Shown here piece after piece: positions 1 to 5,835 of a stretch of DNA of 11,992 nucleotides. The stretch comes from Alistipes sp. UBA943 (GTDB lineage Bacteria > Bacteroidota > Bacteroidia > Bacteroidales > Rikenellaceae), in NCBI GenBank assembly GCA_002293345.1, contig DBDB01000067.1, positions 9,977 to 21,968 on the forward strand, in the 5' to 3' direction. The notes beneath the pieces were generated by a model. That model searched no databases, was not told the origin of the DNA, and saw only the letters and a list, made by a program, of their open reading frames with translations. Position 1 is the stretch's first letter; every line of letters begins with the position of its first letter. The position numbers and the translations under genes were made by a program.

Positions 1-86
1 CGCGCGGACAAAGCCTGACGTTTAGTATTCCTGCGTTTCGGTTGCGTCGCAGGTTTCGGGAACGTCACGAGAAACCCAATCCTAAA

Positions 87-105
87 ACACCTTTCTTAAA
101 GGTGT
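87..105. repeat. 8-bp hairpin with CTT triloop
   Basis: The arms ACACCTTT (87-94) and AAAGGTGT (98-105) are perfect reverse complements around a 3-nt loop. The 9-mer GGTGTCGCG begins in the right arm (101-109) and recurs at 226-234 after the hairpin at 202-218. Confidence 0.8.
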
Positions 106-143
106 CGCGACCAAAATCGCAGATCCAGAAGGGATCGTGAACG

Positions 144-192
144 AAACAGAAAAGTTTGGTTCAAGCTTGCTTGAAAACAAAGTATTCTGTTT
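144..192. repeat. Compound long hairpin
   Basis: Three nested pairings share one axis. AAACAGAA (144-151) pairs with TTCTGTTT (185-192), TTTG (155-158) with CAAA (178-181), and TTCAAGC (160-166) with GCTTGAA (169-175). Small internal loops separate them. This is the most elaborate local fold in the left half of the array. Confidence 0.7.
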
Positions 193-201
193 TGAACACA
201 A

Positions 202-218
202 AAATTCTGAAAGAATTT
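202..218. repeat. 7-bp hairpin with GAA triloop
   Basis: AAATTCT (202-208) and AGAATTT (212-218) are perfect complements around a GAA loop. The hairpin at 243-261 has the same loop but a different stem. Confidence 0.75.
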
Positions 219-242
219 GAGATTTGGTGTCGCGCACATAAT

Positions 243-261
243 GGAAGTACGAAGTACTTCC
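243..261. repeat. 8-bp hairpin with GAA triloop
   Basis: GGAAGTAC (243-250) and GTACTTCC (254-261) are perfect complements around GAA. The right arm overlaps a 9-mer (258-266) that is the reverse complement of 54-62, so a larger alternative fold is possible. Confidence 0.8.
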
Positions 262-275
262 CGAAAGTTTTTGGT

Positions 276-298
276 GCCGCTTTTCACTAAAAAGCGGC
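276..298. repeat. 9-bp hairpin
   Basis: GCCGCTTTT (276-284) pairs perfectly with AAAAGCGGC (290-298) around CACTA. Read on the minus strand it lies about 190 nt past the mrp stop. It is GC-rich at the base, but I see no clean U-tract after it. Confidence 0.8.
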
Positions 299-314
299 GG
301 TCTGAAAAAAAAGG

Positions 315-336
315 TTTTCCAAAAAAGCGACAGTTG
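315..336. repeat. 22-bp repeat, copy 1 (half-element)
   Basis: These 22 bases are identical to 3073-3094 in front of mnmE; the core reads CCAAAAAAGCGACAGTTG. In the mnmE copy the sequence is the right arm and loop of a perfect 16-bp hairpin. Here the matching left arm is absent, so this copy cannot form that stem. Both copies are followed at a short distance by AAGGTTTTAGAA (372-383 and 3106-3117). Confidence 0.85.
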
Positions 337-385
337 GCTCTTAGGGAAAGAAAAGCGAACGATCTAAAAAAAAGGTTTTAGAAGG

Positions 386-438
386 GGAAATCAACATTGT
401 TAAAAACTGTTTTTCAACAAATTAACATGTTGATTTCC
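386..438 (-). terminator. Long hairpin downstream of mrp, possible terminator
   Basis: GGAAATCAACA (386-396) pairs perfectly with TGTTGATTTCC (428-438). Inside it, 397-406 pairs with 410-420 with one bulged base. It is the first strong hairpin met on the minus strand after the mrp stop. A T-rich run follows on that strand only after about a dozen bases, so it is not a textbook intrinsic terminator. The stem is seen directly; the terminator role is inferred. An outer pairing, 358-364 with 439-445, would enclose it. Confidence 0.4.
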
Positions 439-490
439 GATCGTTTTTAATGGATAAAAAGTTTATAAAAAATGATAAAATAAAGAAAAA

Positions 491-1294
491 CTAACTCCTC
501 TCAATCTTACTAACAATCAATCGCGAAATATCATCATAGATACCACTCACTTGTGGATAGTTATTCACAACGATCGGCAACTCACCCAAAAAGTCAATCC
601 CCATCTCGATGGCCAACTTTCGGGCTCCGTCCCCTCCGAACAGATAGTACTTCTCATCCGGATGCGGCGGCGGAGTGAACCAGGCCATATTCTCCACGAT
701 TCCCGCTATCGGTACGTTCACCTGGGGATTGCGGAACATCTCCACGCCACGTCGCACGTCATCCACTGACAACTGTTGTGGTGTCGATACGATCACCGCC
801 GTGTCGATATCCAGCTCCGAAAGTATCGACAGGTGAATATCGCCCGTGCCCGGTGGCAAGTCGATCAGCAGGTAATCGAGTTGACCCCATTGCGTCTGGT
901 GGATCAGCTGTTTGAGTGCGTTCACGGCCATCATCCCGCGCCACAGCATCGCCTGTTCGGGTGCCACGAAAAATCCCAATGACATGACTCTGATGCCTTC
1001 CGCGGCGGCAGGTATAAATAGATCCTGTCCATCGACATGCACCGCTTCCGACACATACTCTTCCACACCGAACAGTCGCGGGATTGAAGGGCCGTAAATA
1101 TCGGCATCGAGGATTCCGACACGATATCCCGATCGTGTCAAGGCGCGTGCCACATTGACACATACCGTCGATTTCCCCACGCCACCCTTACCCGAGGCAA
1201 TGGCTATGACGTGTTGGATGTCATGTGTGGTGTTTCGTTTCTCCTGTGGGGCGGGAGTAGGATGATCCTTTTTGCGCTGTTCCAGAATATTCAT
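491..1294 (-). CDS. Mrp/ApbC-family P-loop ATPase
   Basis: This 267-residue protein belongs to the Mrp/NBP35/ApbC family, cytosolic P-loop ATPases thought to carry or assemble iron-sulfur clusters. The deviant Walker A loop is SGKGGVGKST at residues 34-43, with lysines 36 and 41. LDADIYGPS lies at 62-70 and LLIDLPPGTGD at 142-152. VENMAWF leads a C-terminal part typical of Bacteroidetes Mrp. The CxxC expected after ENM in canonical ApbC is absent; the region reads FTPPPHPDEKYYLFGG. From memory, Bacteroidetes homologues have the same replacement. Homologues I know from the phylum also carry an N-terminal DUF59 (FeS_assembly_P) domain. This one has only about 28 residues before the P-loop, so the domain is missing. 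The ATG at 1294 lies 3 bases after the stop of the small membrane protein gene, implying co-transcription. Confidence 0.9.
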   Translation of the reverse strand: MNILEQRKKDHPTPAPQEKRNTTHDIQHVIAIASGKGGVGKSTVCVNVARALTRSGYRVGILDADIYGPSIPRLFGVEEYVSEAVHVDGQDLFIPAAAEGIRVMSLGFFVAPEQAMLWRGMMAVNALKQLIHQTQWGQLDYLLIDLPPGTGDIHLSILSELDIDTAVIVSTPQQLSVDDVRRGVEMFRNPQVNVPIAGIVENMAWFTPPPHPDEKYYLFGGDGARKLAIEMGIDFLGELPIVVNNYPQVSGIYDDISRLIVSKIERS

Positions 1295-1297
1295 ACG

Positions 1298-1654
1298 TTA
1301 CTTGTCGGGTGTGTCGGTGGATAGGTTGTCGATCTTTTTGTGCAGCTCGGCCAGCGTCTTTTTCAACTCCTCGTGCTTCTTGATGCGGTCGTCGTGTTGC
1401 GCTTTCAGGTGCTTGTGTATCGCCACACCGCTTCCCGCAGCGATCGACGCACCCAGTGCCGACAACACATTGGAGTAGTTGCCCAGGATGGCCTGACTCT
1501 CGCTCGACGGGACAACCGTTTCCAAAGCAGGAAACAGCAGTCCCAATAGTCCGAAGAGGACCAGGTATACGAACAGAAAAATGTAGATGAAGATGGATAC
1601 CCTGCTGGACATCCAACTCGGAATGCGCTCCAGAAAATTGTCTATGCGTGCCAT
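1298..1654 (-). CDS. Small membrane protein of unknown function
   Basis: The 118-residue product was not recognised. Residues 20-42 form a clear transmembrane segment (IFIYIFLFVYLVLFG core). Residues 62-79 are a weaker, small-residue hydrophobic stretch that may be a second one. Residues 80-112 are rich in Lys, Glu, His and Leu with heptad-like spacing and are probably coiled coil. The gene sits 33 bases after the mnmE stop and 3 bases before the mrp start, so it is almost certainly translated within that transcript. A weak -7-like TATCTTCG lies about 20 bases upstream of the ATG. Position and composition support a real gene. Function cannot be inferred, and the link to its neighbours may only be positional. 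Confidence 0.75.
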   Translation of the reverse strand: MARIDNFLERIPSWMSSRVSIFIYIFLFVYLVLFGLLGLLFPALETVVPSSESQAILGNYSNVLSALGASIAAGSGVAIHKHLKAQHDDRIKKHEELKKTLAELHKKIDNLSTDTPDK

Positions 1655-1687
1655 GATGCGATCATTTGTCGATACGAAGATAGCAAT

Positions 1688-3034
1688 TTACTTGCCGATG
1701 CAGAACTTCGCGAAGATGGTTTGGAGGACTTCGTCGTTGGTCACTTCACCGGTGATGGTGCCGAGGTGGTGAATCACCTCGCGAATCTCCTCGCTCAATA
1801 GTTCCGCCGAAAGGCCATCATGCAGTGCCGTACGGGCACGTGTCAACGCTTCCGCGGCACGTGCCAATGCCTCCGCGTGGCGACTGTTCGACACGATCGG
1901 TTCACCGTCATACAGCTGTCGCGTGTCGTACAAACCGCGTAAATGAGACAGCAGCTTGTCGATCCCGTGACCTGTTCGGGCGGAAAGGCGGAGTGCATCA
2001 GGAAGGTCGGATTTATGGTCGGAAAGATCAACTTTATTTACTACCCAAATGTGTGTCTGGTCGTCACGGACGGAGATCTGTTCCGGTAACGATTCCGCTG
2101 CGTCGGCAACCTGCAACACGATCTGTGCCTTGCGGAGCGCCTCGCGTGAACGTTCCATGCCGAGGCGTTCCAGCATGTCGTGTGAGTCGTGCAGACCCGC
2201 CGTGTCGATAAACCGGAAACGCACACCATCAATATCTATCAGCTCATCGACCGTGTCGCGTGTCGTACCGGCGACGTCCGAAACCAACGCTCGCTCCTCG
2301 CCCACGAGACGATTCAGCAGCGTGCTTTTCCCCGCATTCGGTGCCCCGACGATCGCTACCGATACGCCGCTCTTGATCGCGTGCCCCAAGTCGAACGACC
2401 GTCGAAGGGTGTCGATTTGCGTGGTCAACTGCTCCATCATATCGCGCAATCGGGTGCGGTCTGCAAATTCAACTTCTTCCTCTCCGAAGTCGAGTTCCAG
2501 CTCCAGTAACGACGTGAGAGTCAACAGGTTCGCGCGTAACTCCGCCAGACGGGCGGAGTAACCGCCACGCATTTGCGTGGCTGCGAGCGCAAGCTCGGCG
2601 CGCGAATCGGCGGCGATAAGATCGGCAATCGCTTCGGCTTGCGAAAGGTCCAGTTTACCCGCAAGGAATGCCCTTTGGGAGAACTCCCCCGGGGTGGCGA
2701 TGCGTGCTCCATGATGTTGCGCCATGGCGATCAGTTGCGTGACGATGTACCGTGACCCGTGGCACGAAATCTCCACCGAAGCCTCTCCCGTAAAACTGTG
2801 TGGCGACCGAAAAACCGTCACGACAACGTCATCCACCACGCTCCCACCATCTTCACCATCCACGATCTGTCCAAAATGTGCCGTGTAACCCTTCGCGTCA
2901 ACCAAGGATGTTTGCCCGTTGAACATGGCGTCACAAATCTCGATAGACCGCGGACCGCTCATACGAACCACCGCAATGGCACCTCCCGTGGCGGTGATCG
3001 GCGCGACGATCGTTTCTTGCGTATTTTTCTGCAT
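1688..3034 (-). CDS. mnmE: tRNA modification GTPase MnmE
   Basis: MnmE works with MnmG to install the aminomethyl-type modification on uridine 34 of tRNAs reading split codon boxes. I start it at the ATG at 3034, giving 448 residues, a normal family length. A 22-residue upstream extension is possible but would be encoded by the hairpin and promoter-like site. The N-terminal part contains TIVAPITATGGAIAVVRMSG near the start and the ATPGEF-type motif at residues 113-118. The G domain has GAPNAGKS (230-237), VAGTTRD, DTAGL (277-281) and NKVD (333-336). The protein ends in FCIGK, whose cysteine is the conserved C-terminal C(I/L)GK residue. It leads a short unit with the small membrane gene and mrp. 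A Bacteroidetes -7-like TATCTTTG ends 5 bases before the ATG. Confidence 0.96.
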   Translation of the reverse strand: MQKNTQETIVAPITATGGAIAVVRMSGPRSIEICDAMFNGQTSLVDAKGYTAHFGQIVDGEDGGSVVDDVVVTVFRSPHSFTGEASVEISCHGSRYIVTQLIAMAQHHGARIATPGEFSQRAFLAGKLDLSQAEAIADLIAADSRAELALAATQMRGGYSARLAELRANLLTLTSLLELELDFGEEEVEFADRTRLRDMMEQLTTQIDTLRRSFDLGHAIKSGVSVAIVGAPNAGKSTLLNRLVGEERALVSDVAGTTRDTVDELIDIDGVRFRFIDTAGLHDSHDMLERLGMERSREALRKAQIVLQVADAAESLPEQISVRDDQTHIWVVNKVDLSDHKSDLPDALRLSARTGHGIDKLLSHLRGLYDTRQLYDGEPIVSNSRHAEALARAAEALTRARTALHDGLSAELLSEEIREVIHHLGTITGEVTNDEVLQTIFAKFCIGK

Positions 3035-3039
3035 CTCTA

Positions 3040-3047
3040 CAAAGATA
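3040..3047 (-). promoter_or_regulatory. mnmE -7 element, TATCTTTG
   Basis: On the minus strand TATCTTTG matches the Bacteroidetes TAnnTTTG -7 consensus and is followed by TAGAG and the ATG. A transcript starting at the usual distance would have almost no leader. I do not find a well-spaced TTG -33 box; the nearest TTG leaves a 13-base spacer. This site also argues that mnmE does not start upstream of 3034. Confidence 0.5.
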
Positions 3048-3060
3048 ACTTTTTCTGTCT

Positions 3061-3094
3061 CAACTGTCGCTTTTTTCCAAAAAAGCGACAGTTG
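3061..3094. repeat. Perfect 16-bp hairpin between mltD and mnmE
   Basis: Bases 3061-3076 and 3079-3094 are perfect reverse complements with CC between them, so the working loop is about four bases. The outer part of the stem is mixed sequence (CAACTGTCGC) and the inner part is T6/A6. Bases 3073-3094 are repeated exactly at 315-336. It may terminate the parA-mltD transcript, protect RNA ends or bind a protein. There is no U-tract after the stem, so simple intrinsic termination is uncertain. Confidence 0.85.
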
Positions 3095-3126
3095 TGTCAA
3101 GACGTAAGGTTTTAGAAAAAAGAGCG

Positions 3127-4593
3127 TTATCTCGGGACGCGGAGTTTTTGTCCGATACGGAGGGTGTTGGCGTTTTTCAACTTGTTGAGTTTCATCAGGT
3201 TGGCGGTGGTGGTTTTGTAACGCCGTGCCAAAGCTCCCAGCGTATCGCCACTCTTCACGGTGTGCGTACCGTACGAAGGGATCGTATCAGCCTCGATCTT
3301 TTTCGAGATGTTCACCGGGTCGATGTACTCTTTCAGGTACGTGGAGTCGAGACGGTGGATCTCATCCTGACTCTCGATGTAACGGCACACGTACTGTTGC
3401 GGCAGCGTCAGCGTGTAGGATTTCACCGTTGCGGGGATGATGTCCAATTTGTATTGCGGGTTCAACGTGCGGAGCGTCTCGATGGGCACATCCAGCGTCT
3501 CGGCCACCTGACCCAGGTGCAACAGACGTGTCACGCGAATCGTGTCCGTGGCCAACGGCATAGGCGGATTGTCGCTCTTGATGCCGTGCTGCTGGTGATA
3601 TGTGTAGGCGTACGATGCACCGATGAAGGCCGGAATGTAACCGCGTGTCTCCTGAGGCAGTTGGTCGTAGATATCCCAGAACGTGGACACGCCTCTTGTG
3701 CCACCGGCACGCGTGATGGCTTTATTGACGTTGCCCGGTCCGCAGTTGTAGGCCGCGATGGCGAGCGTCCAGTCGCCGTAGATGCGATACAGGTCTTTCA
3801 GGAATCGGCATGCGGCACGTGTCGACAGCAGCGGATCCATACGTTCATCGACGAACGAATTGATCTCCAACCCGTAGCTTTTGCCCGTAGCGGGCATGAA
3901 TTGCCACAGCCCTACGGCACCCATCCGTGATCCCGCTGTAGCCGAGAGTGCCGACTCGATAATCGGCAGTGCACGTAACTCCACCGGCAGTCCGGATTTG
4001 ATCAACTCCTCCTCGAACATCGGGAAGTAGTAACGCGAATAGCTCAGGATGCGTGTGATGGTGGGATAGCGCGTGTCGACATAACGGGCAATGTACGATT
4101 TGACGATCGGGTTGTAAGGCAGTTGTACCGGTGACACCAGGTCGCGCAACCGTTGTGCATAGACCGAATCCGACAGTTCGGTGTACGATGACGTGTTGAA
4201 TGTTGCGTAGGATTCCAGGTCGATATAGTCGCGAAAAAAGTTGTCGTACGACGCCAGTTTCTGCTGCTCGCCCCACAGTGCCACCAGCGAGTCGATCTGT
4301 GACGGGGTCATCTCATTCGAGGATGTCGCAGTGGCAGGAGTGACACGGCGGCGCTCACGCTGTTCGGGTTTCGCCTTTTCGGTACGTTCCGCGCGCTCCG
4401 TACGATCCAGTTTCTCCATCCGTTCGACTTTTAGCGTCTTCTGTTCCGTGGCGGAGGCCGAAAGAGCCGGGGGAACGGCGGCCGGTGTCAATGCGCCCTC
4501 CGTAAGGAGGTGTGCAGACGCGGCCCCGTGTGAGACGGCGGCAGTGCCGATAAACAGCACGGACAGCAACAATATGATGGAAAGTTTTCTCAT
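3127..4593 (-). CDS. mltD: MltD-like membrane-bound lytic transglycosylase with LysM
   Basis: This is a periplasmic murein-cleaving enzyme of the SLT/GH23 fold. It cuts the MurNAc-GlcNAc bond with formation of 1,6-anhydroMurNAc. I start it at the ATG at 4593 (488 residues); an in-frame TTG at 4599 is less likely. An N-terminal signal sequence is followed by an Ala/Pro-rich stretch and a charged Arg/Glu-rich stretch (about 55-85). The catalytic domain spans about 188-300, with LPIIESALS carrying the likely catalytic Glu near 213, then GAVGLWQFMPATG, and AAYNCGPGNV near 280-289. A middle segment around 350-410 looks like a degenerate LysM. A clear LysM closes the protein (HTVKSGDTLGALARRY to GQKLRVPR). 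It lies 2 bases after the DUF5683 gene stop and is the last gene of the parA unit. Confidence 0.9.
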   Translation of the reverse strand: MRKLSIILLLSVLFIGTAAVSHGAASAHLLTEGALTPAAVPPALSASATEQKTLKVERMEKLDRTERAERTEKAKPEQRERRRVTPATATSSNEMTPSQIDSLVALWGEQQKLASYDNFFRDYIDLESYATFNTSSYTELSDSVYAQRLRDLVSPVQLPYNPIVKSYIARYVDTRYPTITRILSYSRYYFPMFEEELIKSGLPVELRALPIIESALSATAGSRMGAVGLWQFMPATGKSYGLEINSFVDERMDPLLSTRAACRFLKDLYRIYGDWTLAIAAYNCGPGNVNKAITRAGGTRGVSTFWDIYDQLPQETRGYIPAFIGASYAYTYHQQHGIKSDNPPMPLATDTIRVTRLLHLGQVAETLDVPIETLRTLNPQYKLDIIPATVKSYTLTLPQQYVCRYIESQDEIHRLDSTYLKEYIDPVNISKKIEADTIPSYGTHTVKSGDTLGALARRYKTTTANLMKLNKLKNANTLRIGQKLRVPR

Positions 4594-4595
4594 GG

Positions 4596-5828
4596 TCAAA
4601 ATTTCAAACTCAGGTTAAATCCGAACGTCGGGACGACGCTCCGTTGTGACGGTATGTAGGCATAGTTGACGGCCGGACGTACATCCAGTGCCAAGTCGTC
4701 CGATATGTCGTAATCTTTCAGATGGGCATCCACGTGGGCATCCACGATCTGGAATACATAGATCGCCGCCGTGATGATCAGGCTCAGGTCGCGGCTGCGC
4801 CGGTAGCTGTCCTTCAAGTCTTTGAGGAAGTCCTGCGAATAGGCGCCGCGAAACTCATCCAGTTTGGGCGGATCGAACTCCGGATCGTCCGATGCCGCGA
4901 TCGCTGCGTCGCGTTCGGCCACGAGCGTGTAGGCGGTCTTGAAACGTTGGTATCCGCGGTTGTTCCAATCCACGACGTAGATCGTCGATGCCAATCCACC
5001 CACCACGAATGGCAGTTTCCAGTAACTCTTGTTGTAGATCTGTCCTGCACCCGGGATGACGGTCGAGAGCGTGGTGGCTTTCTTGACATTCGTGTTCGAC
5101 CTATGGGGACGGTTGTAGTTCATCGCTGCGTCGCCCAGGAAGTAGAGATACGACAGTGCCGCGATACCCATATAGAGTTGGCGGCTCGTGTTGACACGCA
5201 ATACGCGGCGTTGCACCTCGTCGCGTTGGCGTCCCAGGGCGATCTGTTGGGCGAGACGTTCGCCCTGATCTTCGATACCCGACAGTGCCGCGATCTCGAG
5301 ATTCAGTGCGTCGAGTTCGCGTTTGGCAGGACGGTAGCGTTTCTGCTCGCGCACGAACAGGGCCACCGAAGCACCCGTAACGCCATACAGAATCGGCACC
5401 TTCCAATATTGCTTGTTGTAGATCTGTCCGAATCCGGGTGCCACGGTAGAGATCCACACCATGCCCGACAGCCCGATCGTGTCGCGACGATGGCGCGGCT
5501 CCTCGTCGGCGTGAAGCGGTGACAACAGATCCTCGCGCGACAGCGTATCAACAAATAAAGAATCCAACTCCCCGGGGGTGCTTGCCGAAGGCATAGCTTG
5601 GGCGGGGAGCGAGTCGGTGGCGAGTGTCGATGGGGCGGAGTCCCGACTTAGGAGGGACGCAGGTCCAGACGCCGCCCCGAGCGAATCCAATTGCAACGAG
5701 TCCGGTTTGGGCAGGATGCCCTTGCGGATCATCGTTGTGGCGCTCCGGCGCGGGGTGCCATAGTATCCCTGTGCATGGGCACGGCACCACACGCTGCTAC
5801 CGAAAAGAAGCAACGCGCACGCGACCAT
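4596..5828 (-). CDS. DUF5683-type membrane protein with duplicated GQIYNKxYWK motif
   Basis: The protein has 410 residues from the ATG at 5828, 7 bases after the parB stop. Longer starts would overlap parB; a TTG at 5849 would add a more basic signal-peptide n-region. A hydrophobic signal (to about AHAQG) is followed by a Pro/Ser/Asp-rich linker to about residue 115. The fold then contains STVAPGFGQIYNKQYWK (127-143) and a second copy, STVIPGAGQIYNKSYWK (255-271), each followed by a hydrophobic segment. A last hydrophobic segment lies near 348-365 before VDAHVDAHLKDYDIS. The GQxYNxxYWK motif and parB/mltD neighbourhood match DUF5683 proteins of Bacteroidetes, whose function is unknown. The linker carries GC-rich palindromic DNA at 5568-5609 and 5632-5678. 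A role in the envelope is inferred from the signal and neighbours only. Confidence 0.85.
   Translation of the reverse strand: MVACALLLFGSSVWCRAHAQGYYGTPRRSATTMIRKGILPKPDSLQLDSLGAASGPASLLSRDSAPSTLATDSLPAQAMPSASTPGELDSLFVDTLSREDLLSPLHADEEPRHRRDTIGLSGMVWISTVAPGFGQIYNKQYWKVPILYGVTGASVALFVREQKRYRPAKRELDALNLEIAALSGIEDQGERLAQQIALGRQRDEVQRRVLRVNTSRQLYMGIAALSYLYFLGDAAMNYNRPHRSNTNVKKATTLSTVIPGAGQIYNKSYWKLPFVVGGLASTIYVVDWNNRGYQRFKTAYTLVAERDAAIAASDDPEFDPPKLDEFRGAYSQDFLKDLKDSYRRSRDLSLIITAAIYVFQIVDAHVDAHLKDYDISDDLALDVRPAVNYAYIPSQRSVVPTFGFNLSLKF
5016..5066 (-). repeat. DUF5683 internal repeat, second copy
   Basis: Encodes STVIPGAGQIYNKSYWK. It matches the first copy at 5400-5450 in 13 of 17 residues. At DNA level 18 bases are identical (5028-5045 and 5412-5429). 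The bases after each copy encode a hydrophobic segment, so the duplicated unit is probably larger than the motif. Confidence 0.8.
5400..5450 (-). repeat. DUF5683 internal repeat, first copy
   Basis: Encodes STVAPGFGQIYNKQYWK, the N-terminal partner of the copy at 5016-5066. The two are about 128 residues apart and separated by a predicted coiled-coil-like stretch rich in Arg, Glu, Ala and Leu. Confidence 0.8.
5568..5609 (-). repeat. In-frame GC-rich palindromic element, long form
   Basis: On the coding strand CTCCCCG and CGGGGAG are perfect 7-bp terminal inverted repeats around a 28-nt interior. It encodes PAQAMPSASTPG in the signal-proximal linker of the DUF5683 protein. Compared with the copies in parB and the surA-like gene it has 12 extra bases (TATGCCTTCGGC) between CCCAAGC and AAGCACCCC. 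The extra bases keep the frame and form a small hairpin of their own with a TTC loop. Confidence 0.8.
5632..5678. repeat. Second GC-rich inverted repeat in DUF5683 linker
   Basis: GGGGCGG (5632-5638) and CCGCCCC (5672-5678) are perfect 7-bp complements. GTCCC (5640-5644) and GGGAC (5654-5658) form another stem inside. The segment is in frame and encodes the Gly/Ala/Ser-rich linker from GAASGPASLL to RDSAP. Its interior is unlike the PAQAS element, so it may be a different family or chance in GC-rich linker DNA. Confidence 0.55.
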
Positions 5829-5835
5829 GGTATAT

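Larger units (their letters stand above)
1..490. other. Gene-free AT-rich tract with serial hairpins
   Basis: I see no convincing gene here. The only ORF (96-287, minus) is short, has no family resemblance and is built from inverted repeats. The tract holds successive inverted repeats: 30-53 (6-bp stem), 52-76 (6 bp), 87-105 (8 bp), 122-136 (5 bp), 144-192 (compound), 202-218 (7 bp), 243-261 (8 bp), 276-298 (9 bp) and 386-438 (11 bp plus inner stem). Two longer-range pairings also exist: 54-62 with 258-266, and 358-364 with 439-445. The last 60 bases before the mrp stop are strongly AT-rich. It lies downstream of mrp. It could be a long structured 3' UTR, a noncoding RNA, a repeat-rich intergenic region or a remnant. 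The sequence alone does not decide. Confidence 0.7.

Noticed and set aside
96..287. 63-residue minus-strand ORF in the left intergenic tract
   Set aside because: It runs across four hairpins, has no recognisable motif and no promoter-like or neighbour support; its length is within chance.
2683..2704. CTCCCCCGGGGTGG in mnmE resembling the PAQAS element end
   Set aside because: These bases encode the conserved ATPGEF motif of MnmE, so the resemblance to STPGE is coincidental, and the CCCAAGCAAGC core is missing.
3035..3100. 22-residue N-terminal extension of MnmE
   Set aside because: The extension is encoded by the hairpin and the -7-like site, while the ATG at 3034 fits family length and motif position.
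4380..4440. Arg/Glu-rich repeat-like stretch in MltD as a tandem repeat
   Set aside because: The residues RTE and ERT recur, but the DNA has no regular period; it is a charged low-complexity linker.
4594..4599. TTG start for the MltD-like protein
   Set aside because: The ATG at 4593 gives a good signal peptide and a 2-base gap after the upstream stop, while TTG would overlap that stop.
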